Assembly (NCBI GenBank): GCA_001970955.1
Contig: MPUH01000442.1
Span: 1 to 54,051, forward strand
DNA length: 54,051 nt
Direction of reading: 5' to 3'
Source of the DNA: Stentor coeruleus
Lineage: Eukaryota > Ciliophora > Heterotrichea > Heterotrichida > Stentoridae
Each line of letters begins with the position of its first letter. The stretch's first letter is position 1. A program made the translations under genes and the position numbers. The notes beneath the pieces were generated by a model, which searched no databases, had not been told where the DNA came from, and saw only the letters and a program-made list of their open reading frames with translations. Shown here piece after piece: positions 9,218-19,255 of the stretch.

Positions 9218-9775
9218 ATGCTCTTTTTGTTGATTTTAGGAGTATTGGGTCAAGAAGGTTTTGATAAGGAAAATGCTGTCGTTGAGTTGGATGATAGTAA
9301 TTTCGAGCATTTGACTCAAGCTGCAACTGGAGCAACAACTGGGGATTGGTTTGTCAAGTTTTACAGAGAAGAATGCCAAGATTGTAAAAGATTAGAAGTG
9401 AGTTGGGTTAAATTAGCTGAAAAAGTTGCTGAGGATACTGAGTTGACAGTATCAATTGCTAAGGTTAATATTGATATGAGCCCAGAACTTGTTAAGAGAT
9501 TTGAGATTAAAAGTTTACCTGTTTTATTGTATTTTAGACTTGGAGTTGTGTATAATGTTATTGGAATTGAAGGGGTAGACAATTTATATGAGATGATTAA
9601 AGGGCAAGGGTTTAAGAAATTTAATAGTAGGAAAGTACCTGGATTAAGTTCTTTTATGAGTGAAGTTTCGGTAAGCGAGATTTTTAATTTGCCTTATTGG
9701 GTTTATGGAGTTTTTGTGTGTGTGTTTGGGATTGCTGTAGTTTTTTTGGTACCGAAAAAAATAAAAACTAGTTAG
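9218..9775 (+). CDS. Thioredoxin-like membrane protein (TMX/PDI family)
   Basis: The 185-residue protein starts with a short hydrophobic signal peptide (MLFLLILGVLG). A single thioredoxin domain covers about residues 20-135, with the redox pair Cys53-Gln-Asp-Cys56 and the cis-proline Pro101 (KSLPVLLYF). One membrane segment lies at about residues 160-178, followed by a short basic tail, PKKIKTS. This order is that of endoplasmic reticulum thioredoxin-related transmembrane proteins, with the redox domain in the lumen. The likely role is thiol-disulfide exchange during folding of secreted and membrane proteins. The CQDC active site differs from the CGHC of classical PDI, so its redox potential may differ. 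The usual Trp before the first Cys is also absent (Arg-Glu-Glu-Cys). An antisense frame at 9132-9338 is ignored. Confidence 0.88.
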   Translation: MLFLLILGVLGQEGFDKENAVVELDDSNFEHLTQAATGATTGDWFVKFYREECQDCKRLEVSWVKLAEKVAEDTELTVSIAKVNIDMSPELVKRFEIKSLPVLLYFRLGVVYNVIGIEGVDNLYEMIKGQGFKKFNSRKVPGLSSFMSEVSVSEIFNLPYWVYGVFVCVFGIAVVFLVPKKIKTS

Positions 9776-10086
9776 GTAAAAACTTTTTAGATGATTTGGT
9801 TAGTAAATTAGAGTTGGTGTGCTGAGGATTATAGTCAAAAGTTTGATTAGGATTAAAAATTATGTATTTTTTATTCAGCATTTGCACTGATTTTAATACA
9901 GAAATAGCTTTATGCAATTGTGGATTAAAGAACTCATAGCATAGAACGCGTTTTCGAATTTCCTTAAAAATCATTAATCGATTTCTTATAGTTGTATATA
10001 AACGTAATATCGATAATATTTGAGTAGATGTTTTTTATGTAAGCAAAAGATTAAAAAAATTCTAAATCTGTTGAAATTATTATATC
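9776..10086. other. Intergenic region, thioredoxin-like to GST
   Basis: AT-rich, with no gene seen. The first part is G-rich on the plus strand (trailer-like). The start codon of the GST follows ATTATTATATC. Confidence 0.6.
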
Positions 10087-10803
10087 ATGTCAGAAAATAT
10101 AGAGTTAGCAATTCACTACTGCTGCCCATTTTCCCAAAGAGCACTTTTCACCGCATCATACAAAAGCTTAAATCTTAAAATAGTAGAAGTTGATCTTGCT
10201 AACCCTAGCGACTGGTTTCTAGACCTCAACCCATTATGTGAGACCCCAGCATTAAAACTCAATCAAAATGGGACAATTTACAAAATGACTGAGTCTTTAA
10301 ATGTTAGTGAGTATTTAGAATCAATGCCTGGACCTAATCTATATCCTTATTATCAAGGTAAAATCGACCCATTAAGTAAAGCAGTTATAGACTCTTTTAT
10401 TAGAAAATACTATACTCAGATTTTCTGGTATATGAGTGTTGTAGCTTTTGGAAACCCAACTATTGATGATATAGAAAAATTCTCAAAATATGTAGATGTT
10501 CTTGAATGCAATATGGAAAATGGGCATAATGTTATGCATAAAATTCTTGGGATTGATAATATAACTTTTGCTGATATTATGATACTTCCATTTGTTGAAA
10601 GGTTTTTAGCTTTTAAAGAACATTGTAAAGGAGTATTTGATAATAGACCAGGAATAGAAGCTTGGTTTAAGAGGATTAGTCAAGAAGAATGGGCAAAACC
10701 TTATATGGTCCCTGAAAGAAGGCTAAGGAAAATGTATGAGATTAGGATGATGCCAGGAGAATATAGGCCGCTTACACTTCCTGTGACGTTTTATGATTCT
10801 TAG
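10087..10803 (+). CDS. Glutathione S-transferase, omega-like
   Basis: The 238-residue protein has the two-domain GST plan. An N-terminal thioredoxin-fold carries CCPFSQRA (Cys13-Pro-Phe-Ser, the omega/dehydroascorbate-reductase-type cysteine site), the cis-proline segment ETPAL and the glutathione-binding TES motif with NVSEYLE. The C-terminal helical domain carries ITFADIMILPFVERF, the N-capping/hydrophobic-staple region conserved in GSTs. Omega enzymes use the Cys for thiol transfer and dehydroascorbate reduction in the cytosol. A C-terminal extension of about 30 residues rich in Arg and Pro is less usual. A 15-nt GTAAAG...TAG string at 10376 lies in frame but looks like coding sequence, not an intron. 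Confidence 0.88.
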   Translation: MSENIELAIHYCCPFSQRALFTASYKSLNLKIVEVDLANPSDWFLDLNPLCETPALKLNQNGTIYKMTESLNVSEYLESMPGPNLYPYYQGKIDPLSKAVIDSFIRKYYTQIFWYMSVVAFGNPTIDDIEKFSKYVDVLECNMENGHNVMHKILGIDNITFADIMILPFVERFLAFKEHCKGVFDNRPGIEAWFKRISQEEWAKPYMVPERRLRKMYEIRMMPGEYRPLTLPVTFYDS

Positions 10804-11391
10804 GTAAAAATATAGTTTAGGTGAAATAAACTTGCATTTTCTTTATATAAAGACTTCATATTTAAAAAATGTATTTTAATCGAAGTGGACATATTTTAGC
10901 GAAGAACAGTATTTGACTAGCATTACAATAGAATTAAATACTTATTTGATTAAATTACCAACTCTTACAAATGAATTAATATTTTTATATATTCTACATT
11001 CATCCTCAAAAAAACTAAATTCACGATTTCAGCTCAAAAATATAATCAAGAATTATTTAAATACAAAACACAAAAAAACATCACTTTACCTATAAACAAC
11101 ATCCTCAGGAATCACATTCTTTAAAACTTCATCCCCTAAAATCATCTAATATTTATCGATATACAAACTTTCTTAAAAATACAAAATCTACTCTTAACAC
11201 CATCATAACCATATTATATTCATTTCTTTCGATAATTTTATACCAATAATTTAAATTTCTAGCCTAATAAAAATTACATCCCTATCAAAAATTAACATCT
11301 CTTCCTTCAGTGTATTTTAATCACAAATCTCTTATTTTTATTCAGTTTTATCAGTTATCCTCCATCAAAAACTGTAATTTATAAACTAATT
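10804..11391. other. Intergenic region, GST to MORN gene
   Basis: No convincing gene. A 60-codon open frame from a TTG at 10913 has AT-driven composition and lies in a C-rich leader-like tract. From about 11080 to 11390 the plus strand is C-rich and almost G-free, the pattern seen before other plus-strand genes. Confidence 0.65.
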
Positions 11392-12588
11392 ATGGGAAAT
11401 TACTGTTCATGCGTATTTGATAATCTACAAGACGGGAAGATTCAAGAAATCGAAGAGGTTATAAGAGAAAGGGTAAAAATCCAAGCTGACCCTTTAGATA
11501 TTGAACCAATATCTGTTTATATGTATTCTTTGAATACTCAGGCAATTTGGCCAAGTGATACATTACTAAAATCTAATATCAGAAAGCTAATAGCGATTAA
11601 GTATTTAAAAGCTGTTAAGATTTTACAAGGATTTGCTATAAAACATATGATTTTGTATGGCCCACCACCTATATCTGAACAAGTATTGGAATTAGAAAGG
11701 GAGCTACCACAAATATCATTTAGTGCTTTGAAAAATTCTGATAATCTTATAATGATGCCGACAGTGAAAATTCGAGATGGAGGTTATTATGAGGGACAAT
11801 GGAATATTTGTACTGAGCAACCTGAAGGATTTGGTGTTATGGTATATGAGGATGATACTAAGTATGTAGGATTGTTTAGAGATGGGATAAAGTCTGGATA
11901 TGGTCGAATGTTTAGGGCTGATGGAGTTTACTATGAAGGGGGTTTTAAAAACGACCTCTTTAGTGGTAAAGGGATTATATTGAAACCATATAAAGATTTC
12001 CCATTAAATAAAATAGTGAAGAGAGGATTTTTTACAATTGAATGGGAAACTATGGTACTTAAAAAATATGCTCAAATTGTAAAGTCAGATATTTTTTGTG
12101 GAAATTGCAATAGTGGAAGATCTGGAGAAGACAATGCAAGAACACATAAAAAAAATGAATCTGCATGGCAAGGGTATGTCCTTTATTCGGGAAATTACTT
12201 TAAAGGCCTTAAGCATGGCAAAGGTATGATGTGTTTCAATGACGGAAGCATTTATAACGGAGAATTTGTGGGAAATATGATGGAAGGCAATGGGGTTTTC
12301 GAATGGGCAGATGGAAAAAAATATACAGGGAACTGGAAAGCTAATAGACTACACGGTGAAGGGGTTTATGCATGGCCAGATGGACGTGAATATAAAGGCT
12401 GTTATTCTAGCGGGTATAGAGATGGATATGGGATGTTTAAATGGCCTGATGGTAAAGATTATGTTGGAGAGTGGCTTAATGGTAATATGCATGGCATTGG
12501 GACACTAACGACTATAGACAAAAATGGGCAAAGATGCTTAATCAAAGCAATCTGGGAAGATGGTAAAAAGAAAAAAATGCTTAATTAG
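11392..12588 (+). CDS. MORN-repeat protein with dual-acylation N-terminus
   Basis: The 398-residue protein begins MGNYCSCVF. Gly2 and Ser6 fit the N-myristoylation consensus, and Cys5 and Cys7 would be palmitoylation sites, so membrane anchoring is likely. A helical, IQ-like stretch (IKYLKAVKILQGFAIKHM) lies near residues 65-85. From about residue 130 to the end there are about seven or eight MORN repeats (YxGxWxxGxxxGxGxxxxxDG), split by an insert with a CGNC motif near residue 240. MORN arrays bind phospholipids or act as rigid spacers at membranes and cilia. In ciliates they are common at the cortex and basal bodies. The exact role is unknown. There are no introns. Confidence 0.9.
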   Translation: MGNYCSCVFDNLQDGKIQEIEEVIRERVKIQADPLDIEPISVYMYSLNTQAIWPSDTLLKSNIRKLIAIKYLKAVKILQGFAIKHMILYGPPPISEQVLELERELPQISFSALKNSDNLIMMPTVKIRDGGYYEGQWNICTEQPEGFGVMVYEDDTKYVGLFRDGIKSGYGRMFRADGVYYEGGFKNDLFSGKGIILKPYKDFPLNKIVKRGFFTIEWETMVLKKYAQIVKSDIFCGNCNSGRSGEDNARTHKKNESAWQGYVLYSGNYFKGLKHGKGMMCFNDGSIYNGEFVGNMMEGNGVFEWADGKKYTGNWKANRLHGEGVYAWPDGREYKGCYSSGYRDGYGMFKWPDGKDYVGEWLNGNMHGIGTLTTIDKNGQRCLIKAIWEDGKKKKMLN

Positions 12589-13174
12589 TAGTGTTTAACA
12601 CTAGAATAAGATAACACATTAAACTAGTTTGGTTACAATATTTTATAGGTTTAAATAAATGTTTTATTTATATTTTAGAGAGATTTTACATTGATTTTGT
12701 GGGAATAGTTTTGATATGTATATAAAATATCGTTTTTGAGTAAAAAGTTACTTAAAAAAATATGAATAAAAATTAAAGATTTATAAGATTGAGATTATAA
12801 AAACATACTAAAATTAATCACTAATATATTGATTTACCATTCTCACATACTAAATTTATCAAACCACTCTTAAATTTATCTTAAAAGTATAATATTCTAC
12901 CCATAAATAAAAATTCCCTCATTCTTCCTTAACTAAATTTCCATCTCCACTATAAAAATATTTTTCTCTCATCAACTCAAGCATTCTCCCAAAAAAAAAT
13001 TAATCCTAACCTAAAATCATTTTCTCTCCAAAAACCTAAAGCATTCATCTAGCATCCCTAAGCCATATCTTAAACCAATACAAAAACCCTTAAACTCCAA
13101 TCATCTCTTAATCAAAAAACTAAATCCTAAAACAAGCCAAATCATGAAGATTTGGTGAATTTATTATAAAAAAA
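12589..13174. other. Intergenic region with a sharp base-skew switch
   Basis: No gene seen. Up to about 12820 the plus strand is G-rich and C-poor (trailer of the MORN gene). From about 12835 to 13150 it is C-rich with almost no G (leader of the glucanase). The start follows TTATTATAAAAAAA. Confidence 0.7.
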
Positions 13175-14020
13175 ATGGTCAAATCCCTTTTAATCCTATG
13201 TGTACTAACCCTATCTCTAGGTGGTTATGTCCAAGTTTTAAACGATAACTTTGCTAATCTAAACAATTGGGTAGCAGATGATATGCCAGGAGCAAATACA
13301 GGGAATAACGAATGGGAATATTACACAACTCGTTCAGTGAATGTATACACAACAGGTAATTCCCTTGTCCTTCATGCCCAAAAAGAAAGTTATCAAGGTT
13401 ACAATTATACATCAGGCAAGGTACACTCAGCAAAACAATGGGGACCTTATGGTTTTTTTAATATAAAAGCCTTAGTGCCTAAAGGTAATGGATTATGGCC
13501 AGCTATTTGGATGGTACCAAATGGTGGAGTTAATGTTTATGGGACTTGGGCTGCATGTGGAGAAATTGATATAATGGAAACTGTATGTACTGATAATCAA
13601 GGATATTCTACTTTACATTTTGGAGGACCATGGCCTGCAAATACTCAATACCCTTGGGCTCCTAATAATCAGTATCCTTTTAGTATTGATTGGTCACAAG
13701 CTCATTATTTTGGAGTTGAATGGCAACCAACATTTATGACTTTTTGGTTTGATGCTAGTGTTGTTAATGGAGTTGTTCAAGGAACGAAAATACTTTCTGT
13801 ACCTAGTAGTACGTGGTATTCACAAAACTCTAGTGGGCAGAAATACCCTGGTAATGCACCTTTTAATGTTCCGACTAATATTATACTTAATGTTGCTATT
13901 GGTGGCAACTGGCCTTGCTCTATTAGTGGCTGTTGCAGTAATATTGCAGTCCCAGCAAGTATGGTAGTTTACAATGTTCAGATTTGGGAAGAAACTCAAG
14001 AAACAGTTGAAACTAAATAA
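13175..14020 (+). CDS. Secreted glycoside hydrolase family 16 (beta-1,3-glucanase/laminarinase-like)
   Basis: The 281-residue protein has a signal peptide (MVKSLLILCVLTLSLGG) and then one GH16 jelly-roll domain. The catalytic signature GEIDIME places the nucleophile and acid/base at Glu130 and Glu135, with the helper Asp132. GLWPAIWM before it and STLHFGGP after it are standard GH16 strands, as is the C-terminal NIILNVAIGGNWP. The family cleaves beta-1,3 or mixed beta-1,3/1,4 glucans. In a bacterivorous and algivorous ciliate it would work in food vacuoles on algal or fungal glucans. GH16 genes are widespread in bacteria, so an ancient transfer is possible, but base composition matches the neighbours. 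It is convergent with the nucleoporin gene. Confidence 0.93.
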   Translation: MVKSLLILCVLTLSLGGYVQVLNDNFANLNNWVADDMPGANTGNNEWEYYTTRSVNVYTTGNSLVLHAQKESYQGYNYTSGKVHSAKQWGPYGFFNIKALVPKGNGLWPAIWMVPNGGVNVYGTWAACGEIDIMETVCTDNQGYSTLHFGGPWPANTQYPWAPNNQYPFSIDWSQAHYFGVEWQPTFMTFWFDASVVNGVVQGTKILSVPSSTWYSQNSSGQKYPGNAPFNVPTNIILNVAIGGNWPCSISGCCSNIAVPASMVVYNVQIWEETQETVETK

Positions 14021-14150
14021 ACTCTTCTTTAATATTTCTTAGAAAAATATCAATCTTTATATTCTCCTAATATAAATTTTATCATAATAATTTTACATTA
14101 ATTACACTTATTAAAATTTTATGATTATTATATAAACGGTTTAAGATAAG

Positions 14151-14167
14151 CCTCGCTATCGCTCGGG
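14151..14167. other. Short GC-rich islet between convergent genes
   Basis: CCTCGCTATCGCTCGGG stands out in DNA that is otherwise about three-quarters A+T. It contains overlapping CGCT/TCGCT repeats. It lies between the stops of the glucanase and nucleoporin genes, and no function is evident. Confidence 0.4.
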
Positions 14168-14216
14168 TGTAAAAAAAACCCTAAAAAAATTCCATTCAAT
14201 AAATAACTAACCATCT

Positions 14217-17200
14217 TCAATTAAATATATTTTTACTTAAGCTTGATGGTTTCTTCGGTGACTCCTTCGGAAAAGACCTATCACTTCTCCCACTATATTC
14301 CGAACTTTCAAAGTTAATCCTTTTTCTAAGCGAGCTTGAATTAATTTCACTAGGCACCAGTTCCATTTTCAGCCCCTCAAAAGTTTTTTCCAGCCCATCC
14401 ACAGCACACAAAAGTTTCTGAGCTTTTTCTCCACTTCCAAAGTTTTCCAATTCTTTAATCTCCACAAAAAAATGTTGTATTTCCTGCACTTTTTCAATAA
14501 ATTTATGTCTTGGCGCTTTTTCTTTCCCTATCCTATTCCACACATCAGTTTCAACAAAATATTTTTTCAGTTCATTTAACCAACCTCTAATAACCCCTTC
14601 ACATCTTATAGAGAAAAACATTAACAAAACAGGATCAGTAAATGATTCTTTCCAATGGGCAAAATAAATCGACCAAATTTCAGAAAACCCTTCATTTATA
14701 GGTAAAGATAATAATAAACCAAGTAACCAATTAGATTCAATAGACTTTTTCAAGTTAATAGACTCAACTTTTTTTATAACTAATTCAACATTAAAAGCAT
14801 ATGGATACCTTTTTCCTAACTCAGTTAAGATTTCACTTATATTCACAGGCCAGTTTAAATTTTCATATTCATTGATTATTGGAATAAAAGTTGATTTCAT
14901 TATGTTGATAATTTCCCTTTTATCCATTTGTGTATAATGATAAATATAATCTAGGATTTCAAATTGTGACATATACAAGTTATAACCTTTGCCGTATTTT
15001 TCAAATAATTCATTTACTTGGATAAGTTCTTTGTCTAATTGTAAAAGTTTGTCTTGGCTTAGACCTTTGCTTTTTAATGCTTGTTTTGTGTTCCCTTGGA
15101 TTCTTGCAAGGTTTTTTTTAGATTTTAAGTTTTCCCTTTCTTGTTCAAATATCGCTTTTTCTTCTTTGGTCCCTGAGAAATTTTCTATGTGTTTTTCTAA
15201 GCAAAAACTGCACATTTCCAAATGTTGTATACGATCTTCTATACGCAAATCAGAACTTTTCATTGAAGCTAGTTTGTCAAATTCTTTATAGCTGTTAATG
15301 TAGTCTTTCATTTTCAAACAGTATTTTGCAAGGAGTTCAGGTTCTTGAATTGTCTTGTTTTTTATGTTATCTTCAATAAAACCTTTAAGAAAAGGAGAGT
15401 CGATTTGGATAATCTCATTACTAAGCCCGCATTCTAAAAGCCAAGTAAATAAAATTCGATGAATGTTTCGGTCTTGATGTCTGCAAAATTCGTTTATAAT
15501 TTCTTCTTTAATTTCATGAAGATTTTCTAGCTGGATCCCATCAAACCACATACAACTTATCATCCCTTGCATACTATCTTTTAAATCACTTAAAATCCTT
15601 GTTAGAAACTCATAACATTCATCAACTTCTTCTTTACCATCAGGGCCTTTAATATCATTTACATCTAAAGATTTCTGAATACACACATATATTATCCACC
15701 TATAGCATCTTAGTTGTTTAAGATCAAATAAAATCTTCCCCAAATTAACAGAACAAGCATTTCTTAATAATCTTTTTATAGCTTCTTCTATAAGTTCATC
15801 ACGTTTAGTTAATGTTTCTGCACTTAAAGCTTTATATAAACATTCTTGAGCAATATAAACTTCAGAGTCAACAAGTGTAAAAAAACTTGAACATTTAGTG
15901 GTTAAAGATTTCAAACATTCAGTCAAACTTGGCCGTTTTTGTCTTGATGCCCTTGGGTTTCTTAATTGAAGTATATAAGCTTCAATAAGTGCTTTGCCCA
16001 AGGCATGGCCTTGGGTCGTAGAAACTAAAGCTCTATAGCTCATATTCATAAGTTTGACTTGATCATCATTAACTAAAGCACCAACAACTCTTCTAAAACT
16101 ATAATCTTCAGTAATCATACTTAAAAGTTCTAAACAGTCATCATTACGTTTAATAAACTCATAAAGGTTATAAATCGCATTCCCAGGTTTTTTGATCATT
16201 TCAGCATATTCACGACTAACAAAAATTCTAAATTTTTCCAAACGGTTTTTCACTTCTTCCAAATGTTTTGCTTGAAATTGTTCTAATTGATTATGAGCCT
16301 CACCTTGACAAAAACTTATGTTTTCTTCCCATACTGGACGTAATATTCGTGATAAATACATATAAAGAGCTTTATGATCAGCTAAACACATAAGTGGATC
16401 ATCAAGACGAAGATTATAAAGGTTGTTATCTTGGATTTTATAATTTCCAAGTTCTTTAAAATAATGAAGTGCTTTTTGATAACTTCGATCACGTATTGGG
16501 CTTAATAAAATATCTTCACCATTAACAAGGACAACAGGTCCTATGATTAACCCAAGTAATAATGTGCATGTATGAAGTATACCAAAGCTTTGACTAAATT
16601 CAATGATTTTAACTCTCTCATCATCAGAAGATAATATTTGATAAAGTATATCAATTGGACGTATTTCTATATACTCAATAAGTTGCCTTGATGTTAAGAC
16701 TAAAACATCTCCAGGTGGTCTATATAATATATTGCTTAGATTTGGAAGACATTCAAAGCTCAAACTACCACTAGGGCTATTTAGATAATTAACTGGGTTT
16801 TTTTCTCTAAATTCACTTCGAGGTAGGTAGTTACAAAGACAAGATATAGCATTTGGGAGCTTTTGATGAGCTTTAACTTCACATATTGATTGTATGTCTA
16901 TATCAGTAAGTTCATCAAAACATGTTATAGTTTCTTCATAACTATTAACACCTCTACCTTGTTCAGTTTGCATCAAAGCAATATTTGTCATAGATCGTGA
17001 TATACTTACAAGATGTGAAGATTCATTGTTTTGTTCTAACATAATAAAATTCCCAGTTTCTGTCATCAAGCATTTCTCAAAATTTGAAGGTTTATCTGAA
17101 GCATGTCCAACAATATTATTAGCCATTTCAGCTTTACCTGAATATTTCACAGCGGCTGGGGGGAATTTTATATAAAAACTAAAGTCCCCAAAGCATCTTA

Positions 17201-18353
17201 AACCTATCATCTGTTCAGGAGGGTAGTCAATAATAAGTAAGTCGAATAATATTAAGAAAACTCTAATCCCGTTTTTTGTAACTGCTAATAAATGATATTC
17301 ACTTGTTAACTGCCTATTCAATGCTTCTATATATACAATTTCTAATCGATCTTGATGTAAACAGTATAATCTCTGATTAAAATCCCTTAGTTTTTGTATT
17401 AACTGTGACGATTGGATTTTACATATTTTCTTATTACTTTTACCATCAGCACCTAAGTCATAGACTTCAATCCTAAATTTCCCTTGAATACCTTTTATTA
17501 ATGCATATAGGATATTCCTTGACCCATCAACTGTTAGCCTTAGGACTTTAGCTTTATTGAAACTTTTTATGAACTTTGGTATAAGTTTATAGAAAAAACT
17601 ACTTGATATATCCTGCCTACGATATCTTTTTGTTGTTGTAAACCAAGAGTTACTTGTATATTTTAGTTCACTTATACTCCCATCAGCACCTCCCATTATA
17701 ATCCTCCCATCTTTAAGAACTGTTAAACATTTTATTGGAACTTCATCAGTTGGTGCTTTAACATCAGCTTCAATTAACTTAAATTCTGGGTCTAAACTAA
17801 CCCCAACAAAGCTTATTTGGTTTTTTGTAGCTATTAAAAGCATAAAACGTACACGATTTGTAAACAAGTCATTGTTTTTTGGCACTAGGGAAACATTAAT
17901 AACAATATCTTCAGCTACTGGGTATTGGGTGAATGTGTTGGTTTGAGAATAGTCCCAAAAGTAAATTATGTTATCATAAGAATACCAAACTCGATAGATT
18001 TCTGGAAGGATACCACTGAGGATTGAATGGTTTTGTGGATCATGAAACTTGCTAAGAAGAGATTCGGGAATTTCATAAGCTTTACGTTTTGAATAATCAA
18101 GATAGCCTTGTTGATAAGGTTCTTCTATATGATGGTGTTCTGATGAGTTTTTAAGTTCTAAATGTTGCTCTTCGAGGCTCATGTAAGTTTCTAAGGTCTG
18201 AGACCCAGTGATCGCATTTTTCAAACGAGCAAGTTCTTCGGTTAAGACTTTTTTTGTCTCGGCTGGAGGACCTGCTGGTTTTTTGACTGGGGGAGTGTCT
18301 TTTGTACTAGATGTATTCTTGCCCTTATCTGTACTCATTATAAAACTAGCCAT
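14217..18353 (-). CDS. NUP155: Nucleoporin Nup155/Nup170 family
   Basis: At 1378 residues it is close to the human Nup155 (1391). After a low-complexity head (about 90 residues) comes the conserved entry to the beta-propeller, IPESLLSKF...LPEIYRVWYSYDNIIYFWDY at about residues 95-135. Propeller strands continue to about residue 520 (IKCLTVLKDGRIIMGGADGS, LRLTVDGSRNILYALIKG). An alpha-solenoid follows to the end (about 600-1340). Nup155 is a scaffold subunit of the inner ring of the nuclear pore complex. It binds Nup35/53 and the pore membrane and is needed for pore assembly in both nuclei. The C-terminal 40 residues are Ser/Arg-rich and divergent. The 4.1-kb frame has no intron. ATG 18353 is used; the sixth codon is a second ATG. 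Confidence 0.95.
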   Translation of the reverse strand: MASFIMSTDKGKNTSSTKDTPPVKKPAGPPAETKKVLTEELARLKNAITGSQTLETYMSLEEQHLELKNSSEHHHIEEPYQQGYLDYSKRKAYEIPESLLSKFHDPQNHSILSGILPEIYRVWYSYDNIIYFWDYSQTNTFTQYPVAEDIVINVSLVPKNNDLFTNRVRFMLLIATKNQISFVGVSLDPEFKLIEADVKAPTDEVPIKCLTVLKDGRIIMGGADGSISELKYTSNSWFTTTKRYRRQDISSSFFYKLIPKFIKSFNKAKVLRLTVDGSRNILYALIKGIQGKFRIEVYDLGADGKSNKKICKIQSSQLIQKLRDFNQRLYCLHQDRLEIVYIEALNRQLTSEYHLLAVTKNGIRVFLILFDLLIIDYPPEQMIGLRCFGDFSFYIKFPPAAVKYSGKAEMANNIVGHASDKPSNFEKCLMTETGNFIMLEQNNESSHLVSISRSMTNIALMQTEQGRGVNSYEETITCFDELTDIDIQSICEVKAHQKLPNAISCLCNYLPRSEFREKNPVNYLNSPSGSLSFECLPNLSNILYRPPGDVLVLTSRQLIEYIEIRPIDILYQILSSDDERVKIIEFSQSFGILHTCTLLLGLIIGPVVLVNGEDILLSPIRDRSYQKALHYFKELGNYKIQDNNLYNLRLDDPLMCLADHKALYMYLSRILRPVWEENISFCQGEAHNQLEQFQAKHLEEVKNRLEKFRIFVSREYAEMIKKPGNAIYNLYEFIKRNDDCLELLSMITEDYSFRRVVGALVNDDQVKLMNMSYRALVSTTQGHALGKALIEAYILQLRNPRASRQKRPSLTECLKSLTTKCSSFFTLVDSEVYIAQECLYKALSAETLTKRDELIEEAIKRLLRNACSVNLGKILFDLKQLRCYRWIIYVCIQKSLDVNDIKGPDGKEEVDECYEFLTRILSDLKDSMQGMISCMWFDGIQLENLHEIKEEIINEFCRHQDRNIHRILFTWLLECGLSNEIIQIDSPFLKGFIEDNIKNKTIQEPELLAKYCLKMKDYINSYKEFDKLASMKSSDLRIEDRIQHLEMCSFCLEKHIENFSGTKEEKAIFEQERENLKSKKNLARIQGNTKQALKSKGLSQDKLLQLDKELIQVNELFEKYGKGYNLYMSQFEILDYIYHYTQMDKREIINIMKSTFIPIINEYENLNWPVNISEILTELGKRYPYAFNVELVIKKVESINLKKSIESNWLLGLLLSLPINEGFSEIWSIYFAHWKESFTDPVLLMFFSIRCEGVIRGWLNELKKYFVETDVWNRIGKEKAPRHKFIEKVQEIQHFFVEIKELENFGSGEKAQKLLCAVDGLEKTFEGLKMELVPSEINSSSLRKRINFESSEYSGRSDRSFPKESPKKPSSLSKNIFN

Positions 18354-18717
18354 ATCAATATGCTATTATACCCTTTTCAAGGGCTCTGATATTTTTTATT
18401 TTTTATATTCTGAGAAGAGTAAGTTTGAGAATAGGATTTTATATTAAGATTTTAACTGTTTATAGAATTAGATTTTAGTTTGGGTGGTGATTTTTTCGTG
18501 ACAAATTTAAGATTTTATGATTTGTGTTGTTGATATTTTTTTTGTGATTTAAATAGTTCTGTCTATGATAAAATATATAATACAAACACATGATACATAC
18601 TTTTCTCCACTAACCCAATCCCAATCCACTGATCCAAAAAACCATACTGATTTCTTAATAAAACTCCTTTAACTCCTCACCCATTACAAAACCCCAAAAA
18701 TTACTTACATTACTTAA
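18354..18717. other. Intergenic region, Nup155 leader and downstream trailer
   Basis: No gene seen. Bases 18354-18560 are G-rich on plus (a C-rich leader for the minus-strand nucleoporin). Bases 18600-18717 are C-rich on plus (a G-rich trailer of the next minus-strand gene). Confidence 0.65.
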
Positions 18718-19245
18718 TTAATCTTCAGCTTCCCTAATCGCATGTAATCCACCCACACGGCTTTTAGACTTATTCTTCAGTTGTCCAACTTCAGGTGCAG
18801 CATATATCGACAAGTCAATATCAATTTTATTAATATTAGGAACACTTTTCGAACTATCAGGAGTACTCGCTTTTGAATACTCTTTAACCGAATACGACTT
18901 ACAGCTTTTACTTGAATAATCAGAAAAAATCAAGCTCTCAGTATCCATTGTCTCAACAGTAGCTTTAATCATAGCAAACTCATCAATACCAAGTTCTTCA
19001 AGAGTCCTTTCTTCCATAAGTTCAATAGTTTTGTGATACACTTTCATCAATTTCCCAGTCTTTTCTTTAACAAAGTCTTTTAATTGCTCAATTGTCATTT
19101 TTGGATCTAGTTTTACGTAAAGGACTTCTTTATCAGTATAAACTGTTAAATGACCTTTTCTCCTAACAGGAGCCCCATAGCTTCCGGGTAATGGTTGAAT
19201 GGGTAGATTTTTTATTATAATTGTACTGCTAGACTTTCCTCCCAT
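18718..19245 (-). CDS. Small protein with putative N-myristoylation and a ubiquitin-like fold
   Basis: The 175-residue product begins MGGKSSST, a good N-myristoylation site (Gly2, Ser6). Residues about 30-95 run as strand (HLTVYT), strand (EVLYVKLD), helix (TIEQLKDFVKEKTG), strand and then TLEELGI...FAMIKATVE. This is the order and spacing of a ubiquitin-like domain, but no diGly tail is present and I do not recognise the family. The C-terminal 70 residues are Ser-rich and probably disordered. It is likely a membrane-attached adaptor; function unknown. Its ATG lies only 10 nt after the stop of the next upstream gene on the same strand. Confidence 0.75.
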   Translation of the reverse strand: MGGKSSSTIIIKNLPIQPLPGSYGAPVRRKGHLTVYTDKEVLYVKLDPKMTIEQLKDFVKEKTGKLMKVYHKTIELMEERTLEELGIDEFAMIKATVETMDTESLIFSDYSSKSCKSYSVKEYSKASTPDSSKSVPNINKIDIDLSIYAAPEVGQLKNKSKSRVGGLHAIREAED

Positions 19246-19255
19246 TATGATAAAG

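Noticed and set aside
10376-10390. 15-nt GTAAAG...TAG string as an intron in the GST gene
   Set aside because: It contains internal G, lacks a stop in frame, and its translation fits the GST family; the three supported introns are G-free inside.
10913-11095. 60-codon frame from a TTG
   Set aside because: No ATG, AT-driven amino-acid content, and it lies in a C-rich leader.
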